Notes: generated by a model from the letters alone, not told the origin. Counted from the stretch's first letter, positions 1 through 6,758 are shown. The stretch is 7,901 bases of DNA from an uncultured Acidimicrobiaceae bacterium (GCA_903934195.1 CAIZMV010000291.1:1-7901), one strand, 5' to 3'. Translations and numbers: made by a program.

Positions 1-1
1 T

Positions 2-88
2 CGTGAGTCGATTGCGATGGGGCCCCCCGACAGAATTGTTGTATATGGCGGCGTCGTGATTGATAATCAAATTCGTAACAGAAAGTAA
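2..88 (+). CDS. C-terminal tail of an unidentified gene, possibly an amidohydrolase (partial)
   Basis: Frame 2 is open from the left edge to a TAA at 86-88 and encodes 28 residues, including GPPDRIVVYGGVVIDNQ. The alternation of hydrophobic residues with a GG turn (VVYGGVVID) resembles the C-terminal beta-sandwich strands of cytosine deaminase or dihydropyrimidinase-type amidohydrolases. Such a short tail cannot establish the family. It runs in the same direction as the ABC operon, whose first start codon lies 72 bp downstream, and no hairpin separates them, so it may be the operon's first gene. The other two forward frames hit stops early (frame 1 at 4-6, frame 3 at 57-59), which favours this frame. 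Amidohydrolase identity is inference from the tail and the neighbours. Confidence 0.4.
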   Translation, partial: RESIAMGPPDRIVVYGGVVIDNQIRNRK

Positions 89-146
89 ACCTTTTCGTGA
101 CACAGGCGACCCTAACTATGCCCTATCTTGTTTCTAGTGAGTGCGA

Positions 147-151
147 CGGAG
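147..151 (+). promoter_or_regulatory. Shine-Dalgarno deciding the ATPase start
   Basis: CGGAG (GGAGA at 148-152) lies about 8-9 nt before the ATG at 161. An in-frame TTG at 128 would add 11 residues unlike the family N-terminus and has no comparable site ahead of it, so the ATG is preferred. Confidence 0.6.
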
Positions 152-160
152 ACCATCATC

Positions 161-916
161 ATGAGTGAAGCACCTGCATCCTCATCCGCGCTCTTATCTT
201 TCAACAACGTCTCAATGACATTTGACGATGGAACCAAAGCCCTAGACAATGTTTCATTCGGAATCAACGCTGGTGAATTCGTAACAGTTGTAGGCCCGTC
301 AGGTTGCGGCAAGTCAACACTTCTTCGTATTGCTTCCAACCTTGAAGCCAACACTGGTGGTACCTGCTCAATCGACCGCAACAGCATCGGCTACGTGTTT
401 CAAGATGCGACACTGATGCCATGGCGAACGGTCGCACGCAATGTGGAGCTCATCGCTGAACTTCACAAACTTCCGAAGGCCGAAAGACATCAACTAGCTG
501 CTGCGGCAATAGAACTTGTTGGGCTTAGCGGATTTGAAGACAAGTACCCTCGCCAACTCTCTGGCGGAATGCGCATGCGCGCTTCCCTTGCACGATCCTT
601 GGTGATGAAGCCTAAGGTCTTCTTGTTTGACGAACCATTCGGTGCTCTAGACGAAATTACGCGTGAACGTTTGAACGATGAACTTCTTCGCTTGTTCCAA
701 CACGAAGGTTTTGCCGGACTGTTTATTACTCACTCGATAACTGAAGCTGTCTACATGTCAACAAAGGTTCTCGTAATGTCGGCTCGGCCCGGGAAAATCA
801 TTGCCGAATTTGATGTTCCGTTCGCATATCCACGCAATCATGATCTTCGTTACGAACCAGAGTTCGGCGAACTATGTGGAAAGATTTCGCACGCACTCAG
901 AGGAGCTCACCAGTGA
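161..916 (+). CDS. ABC importer ATP-binding protein, nitrate/sulfonate/pyrimidine (NrtD/SsuB/ThiZ) type
   Basis: This 251-residue cytoplasmic ATPase would power import by the permease and lipoprotein encoded downstream. All nucleotide-binding motifs are present in order: Walker A GPSGCGKST (45-53), Q-loop glutamine at 81 within YVFQDATLMPW, signature LSGGM (133-137), Walker B VFLFDE (153-158), D-loop GALD (161-164) and H-loop histidine 191 in FITHS. The length is normal for the NrtD/SsuB/TauB/ThiZ group, and Q-D-x-x-L-M-P-W is typical of it. After the signature the sequence reads RMRASLAR, with Met where Gln is commoner, a conservative variant. The start is the ATG at 161, set by the GGAGA upstream. 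Its stop overlaps the permease start by 4 nt (GTGA), so the two are translationally coupled. The family is certain; the substrate cannot be read from the ATPase. Confidence 0.95.
   Translation: MSEAPASSSALLSFNNVSMTFDDGTKALDNVSFGINAGEFVTVVGPSGCGKSTLLRIASNLEANTGGTCSIDRNSIGYVFQDATLMPWRTVARNVELIAELHKLPKAERHQLAAAAIELVGLSGFEDKYPRQLSGGMRMRASLARSLVMKPKVFLFDEPFGALDEITRERLNDELLRLFQHEGFAGLFITHSITEAVYMSTKVLVMSARPGKIIAEFDVPFAYPRNHDLRYEPEFGELCGKISHALRGAHQ
901..905 (+). promoter_or_regulatory. Shine-Dalgarno deciding the permease GTG start
   Basis: AGGAG lies 7 nt before the GTG at 913, inside the end of the ATPase gene. It supports GTG 913 over the upstream in-frame ATG at 874, which would overlap the ATPase gene by 43 nt. 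Confidence 0.65.
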
Positions 917-1776
917 GCGCCTCAAGCCCAATCTCAAGTCCAGTTGAAGATGTAATTCCGGACAAGCGTGACAAGTTCTCGTTTGCTGATTATCTCGGAC
1001 CTGTTGTGGTTTTTCTTGTTTTCATTGGAGTCTGGTATCTCTTGTCGTCAGTTGTTCTGCCAGAGCAAAAACGATTCTTGCTTCCAACGCCTCATAAAGT
1101 CATCAAAGAAGGATTCTTTGTATGGCAATCCGGTGAGCGACGCGGACTTCAACCGATTCTTATGTCGCTATGGGATTCAGCAAAAGTGGCGTTGCTGGGA
1201 CTTGGAATCACCATCGTCATAGGCATGAGCCTCGCCGTGCTGATGAGTTCCAGCCGCTGGCTAGAACGAGCAACATGGCCGTACCTGGTAGCTGTCCAAA
1301 GTGCTCCGGTTCTTGCATTGACACCACTCATTCGTGCACTGATCGATGGAACTCAAACACAGCGCCTACTAGTTGTGGTGCTTATTGCAATCTTCCCAAT
1401 CGTCAGCAATACACTCTTTGGTCTTCTGTCTGCTGACAAAAGCCAGCATGAGCTATTCACATTGCAAGGTGCATCAAAGTGGACACGTCTGGTGAAACTG
1501 CAATTTCCAGCAGCGCTACCAAATATTTTTGTTGGATTACGCATCTCGGCTGGCCTTGCTGTCATCGGCGCAGTTGTCGGTGACTTCTACTTCCGCCAAG
1601 GTGGTGTTGTAGGGATTGGTGCACAGATCGACGTGTACCGAAATCGCCTGTGGGGTCCAGAGCTCATCACAGCAATCATTCTTGCCAGCGCACTCGGTCT
1701 GGTGGTGTTCCTCTTTTTCGGATGGGTCTCTCGTAGAGCCATCGGGAAATGGCACATCATCAATAGGGGTCACTGA
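913..1776 (+). CDS. ABC importer permease, SsuC/TauC/ThiX (BPD_transp_1) type
   Basis: This 287-residue inner-membrane protein would form the translocation channel, probably as a homodimer because only one permease gene is present. After a polar N-terminal tail of about 28 residues there are roughly six hydrophobic segments, near residues 30-49, 90-112, 124-143, 151-172, 212-235 and 257-279. The cytoplasmic coupling (EAA-type) loop falls near 181-210, with GASKWTRLVKLQFPAALPN matching the family pattern in which a G sits ahead of a conserved P-A-A-L-P turn. The GTG start at 913 overlaps the ATPase stop and follows AGGAG. The lipoprotein gene begins 36 bp after the stop. The product class is secure; the substrate is not determined. 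Confidence 0.93.
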   Translation: MSASSPISSPVEDVIPDKRDKFSFADYLGPVVVFLVFIGVWYLLSSVVLPEQKRFLLPTPHKVIKEGFFVWQSGERRGLQPILMSLWDSAKVALLGLGITIVIGMSLAVLMSSSRWLERATWPYLVAVQSAPVLALTPLIRALIDGTQTQRLLVVVLIAIFPIVSNTLFGLLSADKSQHELFTLQGASKWTRLVKLQFPAALPNIFVGLRISAGLAVIGAVVGDFYFRQGGVVGIGAQIDVYRNRLWGPELITAIILASALGLVVFLFFGWVSRRAIGKWHIINRGH

Positions 1777-1812
1777 CCCACAAATCACCAACTACCAGGA
1801 GAACAACCAACC

Positions 1813-2970
1813 ATGAAAAAAAGACCATTACTAGCAACTGCAGTCATTGCAGCACTCACGCTCGCAGCGTGCGGTGGCAGCGATACAGCTGCACCCGACA
1901 CAACTGCAGCGGCTGCAACCGGCGTCGACCTTGTCGCAGCTGGCTGCCCAGCAACTGTCTCACTGCAGACAGACTGGAACCCAGAAGCAGAGCACGGAAA
2001 CCTTTACCAACTCATTGGTCCTGGATACACAGTTGACAAAGAAAAGCTTCGCGTTACAGGCGACCTCATGGCAGGCGGCAAGACAACTGGTGTAAAGGTT
2101 GAAATTCGTGCAGGCGGACCAGCAATTGGTTATAGCCAAGTCACTGCAGAGCTATACAAGGATCCAAGCATTCTTCTCGGTTTCACCAGCACAGACGAGC
2201 AAGTGTCACACTCAGGTGACGATTTCCCAACTGTCGCTGTTGTTGCACCGTTCAACATCAACCCGCAAATCATCATGTGGGACCCAGCTACTTACCCAGA
2301 CGTAAAGACCATTGCTGATTTGAAGGCAACCGGTGCAAAGGTTCGCTATTTCGATGGCGCTGCATACATGGACTACTTCACTTCAACAGGCATTCTCGAT
2401 AAGAAGCAAGTTGACGGAACCTACGATGGTTCACCAGCATCATTCATCGCAGCTGGCGGAAAAGACACCCAACAAGGTTTCGGAACAGCAGAGCCATACT
2501 TCTACAAGAATGTCCTTAAGGACTGGATGAAGGATGTTGGATACCAGTACATCCATGATGCAGGTTGGACCGCATATGCGCAGTCACTTGGTGGCACACC
2601 AGCCAACATCGCTAAGTACGACACATGCTTGAAGGCTCTTGTCCCAGTGATACAGCAAGCAGCACTTGACTACGTTGCAGCACCAGATACCACCAATGCA
2701 ATCATTCTTGATGCTGTAAACCAGTACAACAATGGTTGGGTGTATGACGCAGGTCAGGCCAAGGCCGCCGTTGCAAAGATGCAAGAAGACAAACTTGTTG
2801 CTAACAGCCCAGACGGAACACTTGGTTCGTTCGACATGGATCGCATTACAGCATTCATTGCGACTGCCGCTCCAGTGTTCACGTCAACTGGTGCAAAGGT
2901 TAAGGATGGCCTTGTCGCTGACGACATTGTCACTAACAAGTACATCAACCCAGCAATCAAGCTCGGCTAA
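1813..2970 (+). CDS. ABC importer substrate-binding lipoprotein, NMT1/ThiY-like
   Basis: This 385-residue protein is exported and lipid-anchored. It has a charged MKKR start, a hydrophobic stretch and a lipobox LAAC with the acylated cysteine at 20, followed by a Ser/Thr/Ala/Asp-rich linker (21-37). The first core strand, TDWNPEAEHGNLY (53-65), resembles the D-W-x-P-x-x-x-H-x-G/x-L-Y strand of NMT1/THI5 and ThiY pyrimidine-binding proteins, which points to a type II periplasmic-binding fold. Beyond Cys20 the only cysteines are 45 and 272, so a structural disulfide is possible. The start follows AGGAGA at 1797-1802. Tyr and Asn codons mostly end in C, more evenly so than in the oxidoreductase gene, as expected for an abundant binding protein. 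The ligand is unknown: a pyrimidine, creatinine-like compound or another small heterocycle would fit the neighbours. Confidence 0.9.
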   Translation: MKKRPLLATAVIAALTLAACGGSDTAAPDTTAAAATGVDLVAAGCPATVSLQTDWNPEAEHGNLYQLIGPGYTVDKEKLRVTGDLMAGGKTTGVKVEIRAGGPAIGYSQVTAELYKDPSILLGFTSTDEQVSHSGDDFPTVAVVAPFNINPQIIMWDPATYPDVKTIADLKATGAKVRYFDGAAYMDYFTSTGILDKKQVDGTYDGSPASFIAAGGKDTQQGFGTAEPYFYKNVLKDWMKDVGYQYIHDAGWTAYAQSLGGTPANIAKYDTCLKALVPVIQQAALDYVAAPDTTNAIILDAVNQYNNGWVYDAGQAKAAVAKMQEDKLVANSPDGTLGSFDMDRITAFIATAAPVFTSTGAKVKDGLVADDIVTNKYINPAIKLG

Positions 2971-2977
2971 ACAGTTA

Positions 2978-3020
2978 CAAAAAATTGGGGAGGGGCAGCA
3001 ATGCTCCTCCCCTTTTGTGT
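2978..3020. terminator. Bidirectional rho-independent terminator
   Basis: An 11-bp stem (GGGGAGGGGCA at 2987-2997 against TGCTCCTCCCC at 3002-3012, with one G-T wobble) encloses a GCAA tetraloop at 2998-3001. TTTT follows at 3013 on the plus strand. On the minus strand the stem is followed by AATTTTTTG (2978-2986). It lies in the 50-bp gap between two convergent stop codons, so it can end both the ABC operon and the creatininase-family gene. Confidence 0.9.
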
Positions 3021-3797
3021 TTATCGGCCAAAGTCGAAACGACTTATTTCCTTCATCGCCCCGCCAAGAGACTCAACGGCACCACCGAACATACGAGAAC
3101 CTAAGTCAGCACTTGCTCCAGTTGGATCACCGATGTGTCCCTCTGGGAAGAAATCATTTGATAACCAACCGAATGCAACGCGGCCGCCAAACTTCACTTG
3201 CTCGTTCTTGGCCAAACCTTCGGGAACACGGCGAACGGCTAATGACATGTCAACAAGGTCTGGACGAAGGTGCAACATGACTGAAGTTTCGTCAACACCT
3301 CCGTGCACTCCCATTCCAAGTTCAGACTCAGCAGATGACCCACCCTGATCTGCTGGCATGTGCGGATGAGCCAGAAAAGTTTGAAGTCCGTACTTCAAAC
3401 GAAGCTCCCGGTTCATCATTGCCATCAGAGCACTGTTGCCGCCGTGGCCATTGATGAACATGAGCTTCTTCGCCGGAGTGGAAGCAACGCAACGACCAAT
3501 GTCATCTATTACGGCCATCATGGTGGTGGCTGATAGCCACATTGTTCCTGCTGCCCATGCATGCTCGTTTGATTTCGTAAATGGAAGCGTGGGCAATAAC
3601 CATGCATTGGTCTCTTCGCCAAACTTCTCGACTGCAGCGCTGGACACAGCATCAGCAACCACAAAATCAGTATTCAGTGGCAAGTGAGGACCATGTTGTT
3701 CAATTGCACCTAATGGCAGAACAATGATCGAATCCTTTGTTAGTTCGGCTGATAATTGCAATGCGGAAAGGTCGCCCAGTATTCGTGAAGAAGCCAT
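3021..3797 (-). CDS. Creatininase-family amidohydrolase
   Basis: This 258-residue protein belongs to the creatininase/MftE/FAPy-deformylase family of metal-dependent C-N hydrolases and is predicted to be cytoplasmic, with no signal peptide. Family metal-site motifs are intact: LGAIEQHGPHLPLNTD (29-44) with Glu33, His35 and Asp44, then INGHGGN (115-121) with His118, and HGGVDETS (165-172) with Glu170. Length matches the family. Members cleave creatinine to creatine, process the mycofactocin peptide or deformylate a pyrimidine intermediate; MftE is unlikely because no mycofactocin genes are nearby. It converges on the ABC operon and shares its terminator. Its ATG is preceded by TAGGTT at a 6-nt gap, which may be a leaderless -10 box, though the AGG inside it could act as a weak ribosome site. 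Family is confident; exact substrate is inference. Confidence 0.92.
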   Translation of the reverse strand: MASSRILGDLSALQLSAELTKDSIIVLPLGAIEQHGPHLPLNTDFVVADAVSSAAVEKFGEETNAWLLPTLPFTKSNEHAWAAGTMWLSATTMMAVIDDIGRCVASTPAKKLMFINGHGGNSALMAMMNRELRLKYGLQTFLAHPHMPADQGGSSAESELGMGVHGGVDETSVMLHLRPDLVDMSLAVRRVPEGLAKNEQVKFGGRVAFGWLSNDFFPEGHIGDPTGASADLGSRMFGGAVESLGGAMKEISRFDFGR

Positions 3798-3803
3798 GCA
3801 TCA

Positions 3804-3809
3804 AACCTA
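3804..3809 (-). promoter_or_regulatory. Candidate -10 box for a leaderless creatininase-family transcript
   Basis: On the minus strand TAGGTT fits the actinobacterial TANNNT -10 pattern and lies exactly 6 nt before the ATG, the spacing expected if transcription starts at the start codon. No good -35 hexamer is visible. The only competing translation signal is an AGG 8 nt ahead of the start. The divergent gap here is just 34 bp. Confidence 0.3.
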
Positions 3810-3831
3810 TCTGAGTGCTTGAATAGAGACT

Positions 3832-5388
3832 GTGACTAAGCGCTCGGAGACCGATTTTGACGCCATTGTTATTGGCGCTGGCCATAACGGGCTAGTCACC
3901 GCTGCGTATCTGGCACGACACGGCTTATCAACGTTGCTAATTGAAGCCCGTTCTGATGTCGGAGGCACTGCTGCGAGCGAACAGTACGGTGGCGCCACTG
4001 TCAATATTTGTAACTGCGACCACCTCACATTCAGAACAACACCCATTGCCGAGGAACTCAATCTTTCTGCACACGGTCTTCAATACATCGATGTCGAACC
4101 CCCACAGATAAACGGCGACTGGACAACTGAAAAATTCTGGCCACTGTGGCACGACGTAGATAAGACCCTTGACGAACTTGCGGTTACTCATCCGGACTCA
4201 GTCGACGGATACAGACAATTCGCAAATACCGCCATTCCTGTTGCGCGACTCATTCTTGAGGCGGCCGCTAATCCTCCAACACGAGGATCACTTCTTTCCA
4301 CTGTCATTCGCAGGGGTGGTCGCGGTGTTGCTTCAATGCTGCGCATGAGCCGAATGTCTGCTGCTGACGTTATGCGTCAATTCTTTGATAGCGAGGCCGT
4401 TATCGGCCCAGCAATGGTTGAAGGGCCTGTTGTGTGGGGACTCTCACCTGAAACTCCTGGCACTGGACTTGGCGCTATCTCCTATGCCCTACGGCATGTC
4501 GGAACACTCGGGCGCCCAATTGGCGGAAGCGGAATGTTGCCAGAAGCTCTCAAGCAATCATTTCTCGCCGCAGGTGGTTTCCTACGAACAAATACACGCG
4601 TAGTGGGCGTTATCTGTGAGGGGTCTCGTGTCAGTGCCGTGCAAACAGGCGACGGCGCAACCGTTACCGCCCGCATAGTTGTCTCTGCGTGTGATCCACA
4701 AAGAACCTTCGTGCAATGGTTGAAAAACCCACCTGCCAAAGCGAATTCTCTTATCAATCGCTGGAAGAGCCACACCCCGGGTGAAGGGTACGAATCGAAG
4801 ATTGATGCAATCACAAATACACCACCAGTGTTTAACGCCTTCTCAGATTCATTAACCAACTTGCAAATGACCGGCTCAACTGTCATCGTTAGCCCTTCGT
4901 TGGCAGAACTTCATCGCGGTTCACAATTGATGCGCGACGGAAAGACAATGCCACGAATGGCATTACTCGCTAACACGCCTTCCAACATTGACAACACAAT
5001 TTCTCCGGCAGGAAAAAGCGTTTTCAGTCTTGAAGCGTTATACACGCCGTATTCATTTACCGACGGCTGGGAATCTAATGATGAACCGGAGAGATGGCTA
5101 CGTCAGTTCGGATCTCTCGTTCAACCTGGGTTTATGGATTCAATCGAACAATGGCGTGTTCTGACTCCAGCGCATTACGAATCACAGTTTCATCTTCCAA
5201 AAGGTCATGCACTTAGTTTTGGTGGCGGGCCGCTCGCTGCCTTTATGGGTTCCACACCAGAACTCACTAGGTACCACACACCTATCAAGGGGCTCTACCT
5301 CACAGGTGCAGCCACCTTTCCCGGTGCCGGAGTATGGGGGTCAAGCGGCCGCAACGCGGCATTGACCATCATCAAAGAAATGGGCTAA
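3832..5388 (+). CDS. FAD-dependent oxidoreductase, PYROXD2/phytoene-dehydrogenase-like
   Basis: This 518-residue flavoprotein is of the COG1233 (CrtI/PYROXD2-like) class. The N-terminal Rossmann motif AIVIGAGHNGLVTAAYLA carries GxGxxG at 15-20, Glu38 is placed to bind the FAD ribose, and VGGT (43-46) follows as in the amine-oxidase/CrtI group. The C-terminal FAD motif runs from GLYLTGAATFPGAG (487-500) to GRNAA (506-510). A G-A-G-H-N-G start is typical of PYROXD2-like proteins, and no carotenoid genes are nearby, so a desaturase of carotenoids is not implied. The GTG start at 3832 has only a weak GAG ahead of it; the Rossmann strand starts by residue 10, so little N-terminus can be missing. 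It is divergent from the creatininase-family gene and ends 3 bp from the convergent phosphoribosyltransferase gene. The reaction is unknown. Confidence 0.9.
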   Translation: MTKRSETDFDAIVIGAGHNGLVTAAYLARHGLSTLLIEARSDVGGTAASEQYGGATVNICNCDHLTFRTTPIAEELNLSAHGLQYIDVEPPQINGDWTTEKFWPLWHDVDKTLDELAVTHPDSVDGYRQFANTAIPVARLILEAAANPPTRGSLLSTVIRRGGRGVASMLRMSRMSAADVMRQFFDSEAVIGPAMVEGPVVWGLSPETPGTGLGAISYALRHVGTLGRPIGGSGMLPEALKQSFLAAGGFLRTNTRVVGVICEGSRVSAVQTGDGATVTARIVVSACDPQRTFVQWLKNPPAKANSLINRWKSHTPGEGYESKIDAITNTPPVFNAFSDSLTNLQMTGSTVIVSPSLAELHRGSQLMRDGKTMPRMALLANTPSNIDNTISPAGKSVFSLEALYTPYSFTDGWESNDEPERWLRQFGSLVQPGFMDSIEQWRVLTPAHYESQFHLPKGHALSFGGGPLAAFMGSTPELTRYHTPIKGLYLTGAATFPGAGVWGSSGRNAALTIIKEMG

Positions 5389-5391
5389 CGC

Positions 5392-5886
5392 TTACGCGTC
5401 TTTCACGATTCCTGAACGCTTAACGACGGGGTCTTTGTCGCTCCAAGGGAAGTTAATCCACAAGTCAGTGTGCTTCCAGACATATTCACACTGGACAACT
5501 GAGTGTGATTTCTCGTACAACACTGCCGAACGAACTTCTTTCACGCGGCCCTTGAAAAAGTCTTGAACAATTTTGAGGGTGTGACCAGTATCTGCAACAT
5601 CGTCAACAATCAACACACGTGCGAAACGTAGTTCAACTAGGTCTGGCACTGGAGGAAGAATCATCGGAACAGGTAGACGTTCGTCAACGCCTGTATAGAA
5701 CTCAACATTCATTGTGTACAAGTTCTTTACAGCCAATGCATATCCAAGTGCGCCGGCAGCAAGTAAACCGCCTCGTGCGATAGCCAAAATAATGTCGGGC
5801 TCGTATCCCCCCTCGGCGACACTGGTAGCTAGCTCGCGGCTGGCTTCACCAAATATTTCCCAGGACATGATTTCACGTTCGCTCAC
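5392..5886 (-). CDS. Type I phosphoribosyltransferase, probably hypoxanthine/xanthine-type
   Basis: This 164-residue cytoplasmic enzyme has the PRPP-binding signature VLIVDDVADTGHT (91-103) with the paired aspartates 95-96, a pyrophosphate loop ARGG (37-40) and a C-terminal WINFPW segment resembling the base-binding hood of xanthine/guanine/hypoxanthine transferases. It would transfer a phosphoribosyl group from PRPP onto a purine base for salvage. The start chosen is GTG 5886, because the early residues REIMSWEIFGEASRELA fit actinobacterial relatives; ATG 5868 would remove six residues. No Shine-Dalgarno precedes the GTG, but TAGTTT lies 6 nt upstream, so the mRNA may be leaderless. It lies 71 bp downstream of the crotonase-fold gene on the same strand. 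PRT identity is firm; the base preference is inference. Confidence 0.9.
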   Translation of the reverse strand: MSEREIMSWEIFGEASRELATSVAEGGYEPDIILAIARGGLLAAGALGYALAVKNLYTMNVEFYTGVDERLPVPMILPPVPDLVELRFARVLIVDDVADTGHTLKIVQDFFKGRVKEVRSAVLYEKSHSVVQCEYVWKHTDLWINFPWSDKDPVVKRSGIVKDA

Positions 5887-5892
5887 GTCATA

Positions 5893-5898
5893 AAACTA
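5893..5898 (-). promoter_or_regulatory. Candidate -10 box for a leaderless phosphoribosyltransferase transcript
   Basis: On the minus strand TAGTTT matches TANNNT and sits exactly 6 nt before the GTG, with no ribosome-binding site in between. The geometry is the same as that before the creatininase-family gene. No clear -35 element is seen. Confidence 0.35.
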
Positions 5899-5957
5899 GT
5901 CGCAACAGCCCGCCTCCACCGATTCCGTGTCACTTCCAAACAAAAAGTCAAGAGAAG

Positions 5958-6758
5958 TCACGAGCGATAGTGAGGCGGTCTCCCCTCGCGCTTAGCTCGT
6001 TGAGTCTCACGCGCATCATCAGAAAAACTGGCCATTATCTGTTGGCGGTTCTCCATGTCGATAGCTGCCTGTAAACCTGGAATTTCTAGCGAAGCCCACA
6101 TGCCCTCTTTCGTGAGAGCAACCCCTATTGGACTATTCAGCATGATCTCTTGCGCCTTCACATATGCGGCATCAAGCAAAACATCTGGTGGCAACACGTC
6201 CGTTACCAGACCAATCCGCAGAGCCTCTGCCGAGTCAAACAACCGGCCCGTCAGCATGATCTCATGGGCACGCGCTGCACCAATGAGTCGTGGCAATAAC
6301 CAACTAGTTCCGATATCGCAAGCCGAAAGACCAATTCTGATGAATGCTGCGTTGAATCGAGCAGTCTCAGAACATATACGCAGGTCAGAGCCAAGAACTA
6401 GGGCAAATCCACCTCCAGCAGCAGGGCCATTCACCGCTGCGATTATCGGCTGCGGAATTGATCTCATTTTTGGAATGAGTGAAGCAATGTGCTTCTGCAC
6501 AGCAAACCCTTTTTCAACACTTCCGTTCCACTCAAAGCCTGGAGCGTCTCCATAGCCCCCGAGGTCGAGCCCGGCACAGAATCCACGCCCACTTCCAGTA
6601 AGCACCACTACGCGTACGTCCCGAGACCTAGCGATTTTGCTAAACGTCTCATGCAGTGATTCGACCATTGTGGAGGTCATAGCGTTGAGCTTGTCCGGCC
6701 TGTTCATTGTGACCAATGCAATGCCTTCGCGTGGATATGTCAGTTCAATTTCGGCCAT
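5958..6758 (-). CDS. Enoyl-CoA hydratase/isomerase (crotonase) family protein lacking both hydratase glutamates
   Basis: This 266-residue crotonase-fold protein probably acts on an acyl-CoA thioester. The oxyanion-hole segments are present: GFCAGLDL (59-66) and GPAAGGGFAL (111-120). Aligned by motif to rat mitochondrial enoyl-CoA hydratase, the two catalytic glutamates (Glu144 in GGGCE, Glu164 in QPE) become Ala119 and Phe139. Asp148, in GLSACDIGT, sits close to where dienoyl-CoA isomerase has a catalytic Asp (GLAADVGT). An isomerase, thioesterase or other crotonase reaction is therefore at least as likely as hydration. The ATG at 6758 gives the normal MAEIELTYPREG start. The frame stays open to 6899, but those 47 extra residues are basic, atypical and would overlap the divergent membrane-protein gene. 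A GTG at 6773 is an alternative. No strong Shine-Dalgarno is visible. Confidence 0.88.
   Translation of the reverse strand: MAEIELTYPREGIALVTMNRPDKLNAMTSTMVESLHETFSKIARSRDVRVVVLTGSGRGFCAGLDLGGYGDAPGFEWNGSVEKGFAVQKHIASLIPKMRSIPQPIIAAVNGPAAGGGFALVLGSDLRICSETARFNAAFIRIGLSACDIGTSWLLPRLIGAARAHEIMLTGRLFDSAEALRIGLVTDVLPPDVLLDAAYVKAQEIMLNSPIGVALTKEGMWASLEIPGLQAAIDMENRQQIMASFSDDARETQRAKREGRPPHYRS

Noticed and set aside
89..160. A possible TPP riboswitch ahead of the importer, given the ThiY-like binding protein.
   Set aside because: The gap is only 72 nt and contains none of the conserved TPP-riboswitch blocks such as CUGAGA.
70..287. The 12-mer AATTCGTAACAG occurs at 70-81 and again at 276-287.
   Set aside because: There are just two copies; one lies in a conserved coding stretch just before Walker A of the ATPase, and the flanks do not match. 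Probably chance.
2732..3280. A 182-codon plus-strand frame overlapping the end of the binding-protein gene and the creatininase-family gene.
   Set aside because: It runs through the terminator and lies out of frame or antisense to two well-supported genes; its Gln/Arg/Ser-rich composition is typical of a shadow frame.
5883..5957. The crotonase-gene reading frame stays open for 24 codons after its TGA and closes with a TGA overlapping the phosphoribosyltransferase GTG (GTGA), suggesting readthrough or a coupled leader peptide.
   Set aside because: A stretch of 24 codons without a stop is expected by chance about a third of the time. There is no ribosome-binding site or family C-terminus in it.
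5887..5957. A 71-bp gap of tRNA-like length between two minus-strand genes.
   Set aside because: No acceptor stem, T-loop GTTCRA motif or cloverleaf could be folded on either strand.
6055..6555. A 166-codon plus-strand frame antisense to the crotonase-fold gene.
   Set aside because: It lies entirely opposite a conserved coding region, has no recognisable domain and has no ribosome-binding site.
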